Source: Rickettsiales bacterium
GTDB taxonomy: Bacteria; Pseudomonadota; Alphaproteobacteria; Rickettsiales; CANDYO01
Assembly (NCBI GenBank): GCA_947424995.1
Contig: CANDYO010000001.1
Coordinates: 1-35,413, forward strand
Length of the DNA stretch: 35,413 nucleotides
Direction: 5' to 3'
Under the pieces are notes generated by a model, which saw only the letters and a list, made by a program, of their open reading frames with translations, did not search any database and had not been told where the DNA came from. Position numbers and translations under genes: made by a program. Shown one piece after another: positions 23,707 to 32,100 of the stretch (the first letter of the stretch is position 1; every line of letters begins with the position of its first letter).

Positions 23707-24972
23707 CTAACCATGATAATTATTGATTCGCTCTTCAATCATCGGTCTGAAATGGCGAACCAATCCTTGAATAGGCCAAGCGGCTGCATCGCCAAAGGCG
23801 CAAATGGTATGGCCTTCAATTTGTTTGCTTATTTCAATTAAACGATCTATCTCAGCAATTTTAGCATTGCCTTCAACAAAGCGCATCATTATTCGCCACA
23901 TCCACCCGGTACCTTCACGGCATGGAGTGCATTGCCCGCAAGATTCATGCATATAAAATTTACTAAGCCGAGCGATGGCATAGATAAGGTCAGTTGATTT
24001 GTTCATTACGATTACAGAGGCAGTTCCAAGTCCAGACTGTACTGCCCTTAAGCTATCAAAGTCCATTAAAATAGTATCGCAAATTTGCTTAGGAATCATT
24101 GGTACTGATGACCCACCTGGAATTACGGCAAGTAAATTATCCCAACCACCAATCACTCCGCCTGCATGTTTTTCGATTAATTCTTTTAAGGGGATGCCCA
24201 TTTCTTCTTCAACATTGCATGGTTTATTAATATGTCCAGAGACAGAAAATATTTTAGTACCAGTGTTATTGGGGCGACCAAGCCCTGCAAACCATTCAGC
24301 GCCGCGTTTTAAAATTGTTGGAACTACAGCGATGGATTCAACATTATTAATGGTGGTTGGACAGCCATAAAGGCCAGCACCAGCAGGGAAAGGAGGTTTC
24401 ATTCTGGGCATGCCTTTTTTACCCTCTAAGCTTTCTATTAGAGCAGTTTCTTCTCCACAAATATAAGCGCCAGCACCACGGTGCAGATATATATCTATGT
24501 CATAACCAGATTTGCAAGCATTTTTGCCGATCATGCCTTTGGCATAAGCTTCATCAATCGCTTGTTGGAGGATTACAGCTTCAGCGTAAAATTCGCCACG
24601 AATATAGATATAACAAACATTAGCACCAATAGCTAAGCTACCAATAACACAGCCTTCTAATAATTTATGCGGTTCATTACGCATAATTTCACGGTCTTTG
24701 CAGGCGCCAGGTTCGCTTTCATCAGCGTTGACTAATAAATAGTGAGGTTTTCCTGAATCTTTAGGCATAAAAGACCATTTCATTCCAGTAGAAAAACCAG
24801 CTCCACCTCTGCCGCGTAGGCCTGAGGCTTTTGTTTGCTCAATAATCCATTCGCGCCCCTTCGCTAAGATATCTTTAGTGCCTACCCAATCTCCACGCTC
24901 TTGGGCCGCTTTAATGCCAATGTCTTTAAAGCCATGTAAATTGGTGAAAATGAGGTTTTCTTCTTTTAGCAT
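23707..24972 (-). CDS. nuoF: NADH-quinone oxidoreductase subunit F
   Basis: Complex I subunit that oxidises NADH through FMN. The 421 residues carry GRGGAGF (54-60) and GAGAYICGEE (166-175) of the NADH/FMN-binding region, and the 4Fe-4S (N3) ligands C345, C348, C351 (ESCGQCTPC) and C391 (HTICAFG). It has a good ribosome site (AAGGA). It is separated from nuoE by 708 bp holding a small opposite-strand gene and a repeat, and has its own promoter. Confidence 0.98.
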   Translation of the reverse strand: MLKEENLIFTNLHGFKDIGIKAAQERGDWVGTKDILAKGREWIIEQTKASGLRGRGGAGFSTGMKWSFMPKDSGKPHYLLVNADESEPGACKDREIMRNEPHKLLEGCVIGSLAIGANVCYIYIRGEFYAEAVILQQAIDEAYAKGMIGKNACKSGYDIDIYLHRGAGAYICGEETALIESLEGKKGMPRMKPPFPAGAGLYGCPTTINNVESIAVVPTILKRGAEWFAGLGRPNNTGTKIFSVSGHINKPCNVEEEMGIPLKELIEKHAGGVIGGWDNLLAVIPGGSSVPMIPKQICDTILMDFDSLRAVQSGLGTASVIVMNKSTDLIYAIARLSKFYMHESCGQCTPCREGTGWMWRIMMRFVEGNAKIAEIDRLIEISKQIEGHTICAFGDAAAWPIQGLVRHFRPMIEERINNYHG

Positions 24973-25001
24973 TATGGTTCCTTATATCAATAATCCTATG
25001 G

Positions 25002-25030
25002 ATTATATAATAATTTTATTAGAACCACAA
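25002..25030 (-). promoter_or_regulatory. nuoF promoter
   Basis: On the minus strand, TTGTGG (plus 25025-25030), a 17-bp spacer and consensus TATAAT (plus 25002-25007) lie about 30 bp upstream of the nuoF start. The -10 is perfect, the -35 weak. Confidence 0.45.
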
Positions 25031-25132
25031 TTGTCCATTAAAATATTTTTAACCTCATTTACAAATGTAATTAGTGAGATATTAAACTACATTTAAACTT
25101 ATGACTTAAGTTAAGAGGCTTAATCTTTATTA

Positions 25133-25160
25133 TTGACAGAGTAATATTTTAGTATAGATT
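25133..25160 (+). promoter_or_regulatory. Promoter of the cysteine-rich small gene
   Basis: A perfect TTGACA (25133-25138) is followed by TATAGA (25153-25158, spacer 14) or TAGATT (25155-25160, spacer 16). The leader to ATG 25239 is ~70 nt, with AGGA at 25222-25225. Confidence 0.45.
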
Positions 25161-25238
25161 AAAATATCTCGTAACAACTAATAAATTTACTATTTTTTAT
25201 TTAGTAAGTTAATAAAAATAAATAGGAAAAATTTATCA

Positions 25239-25466
25239 ATGTCAATTTCAACAACAAAAGAAAATATTCAAATATTCTGCAGTAAGAATAAACAATCTGC
25301 AAAAAATATAGTTTATATCCCTGAAAAAAAAATACCATGTATTGCTGGTAATGCCACATGTCCAGAAGGATATAAATTAGACAAATTTCTGTGCTGGGAT
25401 AAGCCTCTTTATGGAGAGGTGATCTCATCATATTGTTGTGTTTATCAAGGTGATAGTGAGATATAA
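25239..25466 (+). CDS. Small cysteine-rich protein between nuoE and nuoF
   Basis: 75 residues with six cysteines spread over the second half and one near the N-terminus (FCSK; IPCIAGNATCPEG; FLCWD; SSYCCVYQ). There is no signal peptide or membrane segment. The plus-strand reading is preferred over the antisense frame because TTGACA and AGGA are correctly placed upstream. Like the 80-residue gene at 23122, it ends on the TAA that leads into the 129-bp repeat, but the two proteins share no similarity. The cysteines suggest metal binding or disulfides; no family is recognised. Confidence 0.55.
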   Translation: MSISTTKENIQIFCSKNKQSAKNIVYIPEKKIPCIAGNATCPEGYKLDKFLCWDKPLYGEVISSYCCVYQGDSEI

Positions 25467-25594
25467 TACCAATTCCAACAATTAAGTATACTTATCCAAT
25501 TTATCATCGATTCAGGTGCTCACCTACTAAAATGTAGGCTGCGCGCCTTCACGATTCAAATCGAATAAGTCTATTTTAATTCTGGAAATGGTAT
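25466..25594 (+). repeat. 129-bp structured repeat, copy 2
   Basis: Same length and pairing as copy 1, with nine mismatches. The pair T23407-A23460 in copy 1 is G25509-C25562 here, a compensatory change that keeps the stem. It lies between the small cysteine-rich gene and nuoE. Confidence 0.92.
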
Positions 25595-25680
25595 AATTAC
25601 AAATAAGAAGGAAAGATTATCAGGCTCTAAATGTAAAGTAGATAATTTTTCCTTTAGCTGAATTATTAATATCGTATGTA

Positions 25681-26259
25681 CTAACTAGCTTCTGAAGATT
25701 TTCGTCCTGTTTGAGAACCTATTTTTACTTCTTTGCCTTTGCTTAAATTATCTAAAATTTTTGCCATCGATTTTGAATCTAGATCTTCATAAAAATCATC
25801 ATTAATTTGGATCATTGGTGCATTAGCGCAAGCGCCTAAGCATTCAACTTCACAGAGGCTGAACATTCCATCAGAAGTTTTTTCGCCTAGATCAATCCCC
25901 AATTTTTCTTTGCAGGTATTTTTGATATCATCAGCTCCACGTAGCCAACATGGAGTAGTTCCACATAATTGAATATGATATTTACCCACTGGGCTTAAAT
26001 TAAACATAGTATAAAAAGTGGCTATTTCAAAAACGCGCATTGGCGGCATCGAAAGAATTTCACCAACATAATCTATCGCTGCCATCGGTAGCCAATTATG
26101 ATGCTGTCTTTGCGCAAGTTCTAATAAAGGTAATACTGCACTTGCTTGACGACCCACTGGGTATTTAGCAATATGCTTTTTCGCGAGTTCCAAATTTTCT
26201 TTTGTAAACACAAAAGATTCTGGCTGTTCTTCTTTCGGTGCTGGCTGTCTAACGCTCAT
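25681..26259 (-). CDS. nuoE: NADH-quinone oxidoreductase subunit E
   Basis: Peripheral-arm subunit of complex I of the thioredoxin-like 2Fe-2S ferredoxin type. 192 residues with cluster (N1a) ligands C99, C104 (CGTTPC), C140 and C144 (CLGAC), preceded by HHNWLPMAAIDYVGEILSMP and FEIATFYTMFNL. The start overlaps the nuoD stop (ATGA). It is the last gene of the nuoABCDE run. Confidence 0.97.
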   Translation of the reverse strand: MSVRQPAPKEEQPESFVFTKENLELAKKHIAKYPVGRQASAVLPLLELAQRQHHNWLPMAAIDYVGEILSMPPMRVFEIATFYTMFNLSPVGKYHIQLCGTTPCWLRGADDIKNTCKEKLGIDLGEKTSDGMFSLCEVECLGACANAPMIQINDDFYEDLDSKSMAKILDNLSKGKEVKIGSQTGRKSSEAS

Positions 26260-27437
26260 CGATCAATTTCTCCAAAAACAACATCTAAACTACTAATATT
26301 GGTCACTACGTCAGCAAGCATATGGCCACGTGACATAAAGTCAAGCCCTTGTAAGTGAGCAAAGCCAGGTGCTTTGATCCGACAGCGATATGGTTTATTA
26401 GTTCCATCAGCTACTAAGAATACGCCAAATTCACCTTTAGGTGCTTCCACCGCTACATAAGTTTCCCCAGCCGGTACATGATAGCCTTCAGTATATAATT
26501 TAAAGTGATGGATTAATGCTTCCATTGAATGTTTCATTTCTGCTCTTGGAGGAGGAGCTATTTTACGGTCTTCGGTTTTGACATCTCCTGTAGGCATTTT
26601 ATCAATACATTGTTTGATAATTCGCAATGATTGATACATTTCTTCAATTCTTAGCAGGTAACGATCATAACAATCACCATTTTTACCGATTGGGATATCA
26701 AAGTCTAATTCACTATAAACATCATATGGTTGGCTTTTACGTAAATCCCAAGCAAAACCTGAACCACGCAACATTACCCCACTAAATCCCCAATCAAGAG
26801 CTTGCTCCTTAGTTACTATTCCTATATCAACAGTTCGCTGTTTAAAGATCCGATTATTGGTTAGTAAATTTTCAGTATCATGAAGGATCTTTGGAAAGCT
26901 TTCAGCAAAAGCGGCTATTTCTTCTAGCAATCCCGCTGGTAAATCTTGCGAAACTCCACCTGGACGAAAATAAGCAGCATGCATTCTTGAGCCTGAGACT
27001 TTTTCGTAGAAAGTCATAATTTTTTCGCGCTCTTCAAAGAGCCAAAGGAGGGGGGTGGTGGCTCCCACATCCAAACCTTGAGTGCCAACATTTAAGCAAT
27101 GATTTAAAATTCTAGTAAGTTCAGAGAATAATACCCGAATATATTGACCGCGTATTGGTACTGTACAATTTAGTAATTTTTCAACTGCTAAGGCAAAAGC
27201 ATGTTCTTGGCACATTGGTGAAACATAATCCAAGCGATCAAAGTAAGGCACTGCTTGCAGATAAGTTTTATGCTCAATTAATTTTTCAGTACCACGATGA
27301 AGTAGGCCAATATGAGGATCAGCTCTAGTGATTACTTCACCATCCATTTCTAGGATCAGTCTTAAAACTCCATGAGCAGCTGGATGCTGAGGACCAAAAT
27401 TAATGGTCATATTTTTGATGTTGACTTCATTACTCAT
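26256..27437 (-). CDS. nuoD: NADH-quinone oxidoreductase subunit D
   Basis: 49-kDa-type subunit that forms the quinone pocket with NuoB. 393 residues, starting with the conserved INFGPQHPAAHGVLRLILE, then HIGLLHRGTEKL and RLDYVSPM. The C-terminus has GEFGVFLVADG and FVVFGEIDR-like VVFGEIDR. NuoC and NuoD are separate genes, as in alphaproteobacteria, not fused as in E. coli. Both ends overlap neighbours by four bases. Confidence 0.98.
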   Translation of the reverse strand: MSNEVNIKNMTINFGPQHPAAHGVLRLILEMDGEVITRADPHIGLLHRGTEKLIEHKTYLQAVPYFDRLDYVSPMCQEHAFALAVEKLLNCTVPIRGQYIRVLFSELTRILNHCLNVGTQGLDVGATTPLLWLFEEREKIMTFYEKVSGSRMHAAYFRPGGVSQDLPAGLLEEIAAFAESFPKILHDTENLLTNNRIFKQRTVDIGIVTKEQALDWGFSGVMLRGSGFAWDLRKSQPYDVYSELDFDIPIGKNGDCYDRYLLRIEEMYQSLRIIKQCIDKMPTGDVKTEDRKIAPPPRAEMKHSMEALIHHFKLYTEGYHVPAGETYVAVEAPKGEFGVFLVADGTNKPYRCRIKAPGFAHLQGLDFMSRGHMLADVVTNISSLDVVFGEIDR

Positions 27438-28012
27438 GTTTTTTTCTCCGCTTTTTCATCACCTGGAAGAACGTAATTTGGGCCTTCCCACGGACTTAAA
27501 AAGTCAAAACTGCGAAAATCTTGAGGTAAGCTCACCGGTTCATAGATTACTTTTTGTTGGGATTCATCATAGCGTACTTCTTTATAACCAGTAAGCGGAA
27601 AATCTTTGCGCAATGGGTGGCCTTCAAAGCCATAATCAGTAAGAATTCTTCGCAAATCTGGATTATCAATAAAGTAAATGCCAAACATATCCCATACTTC
27701 GCGCTCGTACCAAATGGCAGCGCTAAAAAGATCGGCTATTGAATCTATTTCTTGTTTATCGGCAATTGAAAATTTTACGATAATTCTTTTATTATCATAG
27801 ATATTGAGCAGATTATAGATTATTTCAAAGCGCTGCGGTCTATCTGGATAATCAACAGCAGATAAATCAGTGAGTAAATCAAATTTTATCTTTTTGAGAT
27901 AATCTATAATGTCTCTAATATCTTTCTGTCTAGCAGTTAAAGAAAGCAAGTAACCATCTTCACTTATAGTGAATAATTTATCCTTTAGAGCTTTAGTAAT
28001 TTTGTCTAACAT
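27434..28012 (-). CDS. nuoC: NADH-quinone oxidoreductase subunit C
   Basis: 30-kDa-type subunit of the peripheral arm. 192 residues with the family signature in WYEREVWDMFGIYFIDNPDL and RRILTDYGFEGHPLRKDFPL, followed by TGYKEVRYDE. It starts within the nuoB stop codon (TAATG overlap) and ends in ATGA with nuoD. The tail is shorter than in some relatives. Confidence 0.97.
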   Translation of the reverse strand: MLDKITKALKDKLFTISEDGYLLSLTARQKDIRDIIDYLKKIKFDLLTDLSAVDYPDRPQRFEIIYNLLNIYDNKRIIVKFSIADKQEIDSIADLFSAAIWYEREVWDMFGIYFIDNPDLRRILTDYGFEGHPLRKDFPLTGYKEVRYDESQQKVIYEPVSLPQDFRSFDFLSPWEGPNYVLPGDEKAEKKT

Positions 28013-28542
28013 TAGCGTTTAATCACTCCGGTTCTTCTAATCTTTTTTTGTAATTGCATTATTCCATAAAGCAAGGCTTCGGCGGTTGGTGGGCAGCCTG
28101 GTACATATATATCGACTGGAACTACTCGATCACAACCACGCACAACGGCATAAGAATAGTGATAATATCCGCCTCCATTAGCGCAGCTTCCCATTGAAAT
28201 AACCCAACGCGGTTCAGCCATTTGGTCATATACTTTACGTAAAGCAGGAGCCATTTTATTGGTTAAGGTGCCGGCAACAATCATCACGTCTGATTGCCTC
28301 GGGCTTGGTCTAAAAACCAGTCCCAAACGATCTAGATCATATCGACTAGCGGCCGCTTGCATCATTTCCACTGCGCAGCAAGCAAGGCCAAAGGTCATTG
28401 GCCATAATGATCCTGTTCTAGCCCAATTAACTAGATCTTCCATTTTAGTAAGGATAAAGCCTTTATTGCTGAGCTCTTCACCGACCACTCCCATGGCGTA
28501 GTCTTGATTTGTTTCTAACTGCTTAAAGTCAATTGTCTTCAT
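28012..28542 (-). CDS. nuoB: NADH-quinone oxidoreductase subunit B
   Basis: Carries cluster N2, the electron donor to quinone. 176 residues from ATG 28542, chosen because GGAGTGGGA is just upstream and the start overlaps the nuoA stop (ATGA); an in-frame ATG at 28569 would add nine residues inside nuoA. The cluster ligands are C55, C56 (GLACCAVEMM), C120 (MGSCANGG) and C150 (VPGCPP). Confidence 0.98.
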   Translation of the reverse strand: MKTIDFKQLETNQDYAMGVVGEELSNKGFILTKMEDLVNWARTGSLWPMTFGLACCAVEMMQAAASRYDLDRLGLVFRPSPRQSDVMIVAGTLTNKMAPALRKVYDQMAEPRWVISMGSCANGGGYYHYSYAVVRGCDRVVPVDIYVPGCPPTAEALLYGIMQLQKKIRRTGVIKR

Positions 28543-28916
28543 TCCCACTCCAAGGCTCCTTTTTTCCATTCATAAATGAAGCCGATGGTCAATAATCCTA
28601 AAAAGATCATCATTGACCAAAATCCTAATGTGCCTATCTTACTCAATGTAATGGCCCAAGGGAATAAAAAGGTTATCTCAAGATCAAAAATAATGAATAA
28701 AATTGAAACTAAATAGAAACGGACATCAAACTCACTACGCGAATCCTGAAATGGTTCGAAACCACATTCATAAGGAGAATTTTTTTCTTTATCTGGTCTA
28801 TAGCTAGCGAATAAAGTTGGGATTATTATAATAACCAAAGATAATACTAAAGCGATACATAAAAAAATTACAATTGGCAAATAATGAATAATATTTTGTT
28901 CTACAAGTTCATACAT
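28539..28916 (-). CDS. nuoA: NADH-quinone oxidoreductase subunit A
   Basis: Membrane-arm subunit of 125 residues with three transmembrane helices (about 13-37, 66-86, 92-114). The conserved loop YECGFEPF and FYLVSILFIIFDLEITFLFP are present. It is first in the nuoABCDE unit, with its promoter just upstream. Confidence 0.97.
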   Translation of the reverse strand: MYELVEQNIIHYLPIVIFLCIALVLSLVIIIIPTLFASYRPDKEKNSPYECGFEPFQDSRSEFDVRFYLVSILFIIFDLEITFLFPWAITLSKIGTLGFWSMMIFLGLLTIGFIYEWKKGALEWE

Positions 28917-28949
28917 AATAATGGCTCAATCAAATAAGGGGCATGATAT

Positions 28950-28978
28950 TTTATAAATGGAGATTGGCTTTTTGTCTA
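28950..28978 (-). promoter_or_regulatory. nuoA promoter
   Basis: On the minus strand, TAGACA (plus 28973-28978) and TATAAA (plus 28950-28955) are exactly 17 bp apart, ~35 bp upstream of the nuoA start. Confidence 0.6.
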
Positions 28979-29038
28979 TAGGAAAGACTATTGCACGAGG
29001 CGCCATTTATAAAAATATCTGTTAAGTATTGCGATGCC

Positions 29039-29076
29039 GTCACTCTTGAACGAGCAAAGCGAAGTTCGAGGGTGAT
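29039..29076 (+). repeat. Half-unit palindromic element, GTCAC type
   Basis: GTCACTCTTGAAC to GTTCGAGGGTGAT is a hairpin with the GCAAAGC core seen in the left half of the element at 23541-23658. It is a solo half-unit between nuoA and the 1518-residue gene. An 11-bp direct repeat, TTGCACGAGGC, lies at 28991-29001 and 29120-29130 on either side. Confidence 0.8.
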
Positions 29077-29142
29077 GGTATCGTGTTGTTTTAATAGCTT
29101 ACTTTCTATAAACAATATTTTGCACGAGGCAAAATGATTAAC

Positions 29143-32100
29143 CTAATGTTCTATCATCGGCTTAATTTGCCTTCTGCTAGTACTATGTGTTAGGCTTTTT
29201 GATGCTGGTTCTCTTTCTGCATCAATAATCTGAGTAGCAACTTTGGTTGCTTTAACTTTTTGATCCTCTGATAAATCACTGAGCTCTTGCAGATTGGAGC
29301 TTTGTGAAGGTTTAGGTTTTGTCAATTCTTCAGCCTCAACAACCATTAATTCAATAGGAGTGATAATTTTTTTAGCGGCTTGTTGTATCTCTGCTTGTGA
29401 TAATTTTTGGTTTGGTTCCTGAGTAGTTGAACATATTTCAATAAAGGCATTTTTGATCGCTGATAATTTTTCATTAACCTTCATTGTTTTATATTTAGCT
29501 GCACTATCTTTACGAGCAAAAAAGCCTTTCATCCTAGTCATTACATCAGTTCCTTCTAACTCCTCTATTGCTTTCTTACTTCTACCGCGAGCGAAGAAAG
29601 CTCTCATTTTAGTTAAGAGGGGTTGTTTCTCAAAAGAGGTAACCTTTTTTTCATAGTCAGATACTGCTCTACTGTAATTTTGATTGGCTGTTAGTTTTTC
29701 TGGATTACCTGGATAAATCTTTTCAGCTAATTTTAAAGACAGAGGTCTTGAATCTGCTTTAGTATTGTTATAGGTTTCTTCCATAGCTTTGCTTAGGACT
29801 TCTGAAAATTTTGAATTTTTTATAGAATTTATTCCATTATCAAGCATTACTCCTATTAAAACAGTGGTATTTTTTGGTGATAAAAGCCCTATAGTAACTG
29901 TATCTTTTGCAGCGGCCTCAAGAGCAATTTTTTTATCTTTTTGCGAATCTATTATTTGATTTAGTTGCTCAGCATTAGTTATTTTTGGTAGTAGAGCATC
30001 AAGTAATGGTTTACCTAAATTTTCATCTTTTATTGCTTTAGGAATAAGTATATCAACTAATTCTTGATTAAATTCTTTAGCTTTAGCAGCCTCAAATAAT
30101 AAACCAGCAGCTAATTCTTTATCTTCTAATAATTTATCTATTGCTACTTTATATTCACCATCATGCAATGCTTCTAAAGTCTTTAAAGTTACATCCTTAG
30201 ACCAAATGATATTTTTTGCGATTAAAATACTGAGTAGTTCACCATTTTTAGCAGTAGTTGCTTCATTTACGAAATCTTCATCTTCACTAGAACCCTTTGG
30301 GTTTTCTGGAATGAAAGCTGCTATCTCAGCATTTATAGCTTTTCGTTGTGCCGGGTTTTTAGCTTTATTACTACAATTAATTAATGCTACGCTAGGAGGG
30401 TCAACGTCTCTTGTTTCATAATCTATTTGTTGGTCTATTTTTTTTGTAACACCTTTAATGATTTTTTGAAATAATGTAGAATCAATATCTATATTATTTG
30501 CATTAGTTAAATACGTAGTAGCTCGGTCTGGATGTTGCAAAAGCTTTTCTACTGCTGTAGTTTGCTCCTTATTATGTAATAGCTTTAAGGCTTCAAGATC
30601 TACTTTAATCTCTGCAAGAGATACATGTTTTATTATTTCACTTAAGAGGTCAACTTCTTTATCCTTTAGAGTTTTATCAATTAAATTTTGAACATTTTCA
30701 GCTACTACCAAAAATTTAGCCGAATTTTTTTGGATTGTATCATAGATAACTCTTTTTTGGGCTGGATCTGCTTTATCTATTGATTCAACAAGTTGATCAG
30801 CCATATTTGTATTGAATTTAGGACTGGTTATAAGTTGAGTTACAATTATTGCCAATAACTCATCTGAGACCAGATTAAAGTCTCTAGTAAGCTTATTCAT
30901 CGATTCTTTAATAAGCAGTAATGCTTGTTCAGGATCTTCTAGCATTTTTTCTACTGCACTTAAGTAACCAGTTTTATGTAATAATTGTAATGATTCTATT
31001 ACCGAGGGAGTGTTAATAATTTTTCTACCATTGCTATGAAGTATAAGAATGTTTAGCAATTGAGGATTTTTAAAGCCAATGGTGTTTTGAATAGATTTTG
31101 TAAAATCGTTATCATTAGCATCTGTTATAAAGTTGCTTATATTTTTTTCAATTCTTTGATTGAGTTCATTTCTTCTTTCTGAAGATTTGATGCTATTGCT
31201 ACAGTTAAATAAAATTTGTATTGCTGTATTATCTAATTTATTAGGGATTTTTGAGAGAATCAAATTAAATAAAGTATCGTCAATTGAATCTGATGATGCT
31301 AAATAGCTGATTGCCTCTTCTGGTCGTTGTAACAATTTTTCAGCTGCAGGATCATTAGTATCGTGCATTAACTTTAATGCTACCAAATTAGGTTCTATAT
31401 CTGCACTAGAGTTATTTAAGATAAGAGCACTAACTAAACTACTATTTTTAGCATCAGATGCTTGTGCGATTATTTTATTGATGTCTATATGATCTATACA
31501 TAAAAATTCACCTAAATGTTCAATAATTTTTTTGTTTAAAGTTTTCTGACTATCTGGATTTTTTGTTAAAAGATTGCTATGTTCAATAAGCTTATTAGTA
31601 AGCTTTTCTAAAACTTCATCGTTATCTTGATATTGTTCTTTGAATAATTCAATGGTCTTATCTAAAATTTCTGGCTTCTCTATCGCCATAATAATGCCGA
31701 ATTGCAATGTTTTTTCGGTGAAAGTATCATCTAACTTTGAGCTAAATAAAGGGCTTCTTTGCAGAAAGTCAAGAAAATGTTTAGGAGTGTCTCCTGTAGG
31801 ATTTTCTAATATAGGTTCTCCAGCTTTAGTTATTTCTTTGATGGTAAAGTCTCTAAGTTCATTCACTCCTTCTTCTCTGTCACCAGGGAGTCTATGACTA
31901 GGGCTATCTTGAGCAATTTCCATTACATTAATAGCTTTACGAAAATCATCATGATTATTGATTTGAGTTTTAATATACGCTTCAGTTATCTCTTTGAAAC
32001 TGCCAATTAAAAATGCACTTGCGGGCATCTGTCCTATTTTTGTTTTAAGGGCTTGAATTGACTTGTGAACACTAATCATCTCAGCTTCTGTTGGTAGATT

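Noticed and set aside
23999..24623. Two plus-strand open frames of 123 and 88 residues
   Set aside because: Both are antisense to nuoF, a certain gene, and have no start signals.
25201..25431. 76-residue minus-strand open frame rich in aromatic and leucine residues
   Set aside because: It overlaps the plus-strand cysteine-rich gene, which has a TTGACA box and ribosome site; this frame has neither.
23364..25594. The two 129-bp repeats as ends of an insertion sequence or composite transposon around nuoF
   Set aside because: They are in the same orientation, enclose an essential respiratory gene and no transposase, and each abuts a different small gene.
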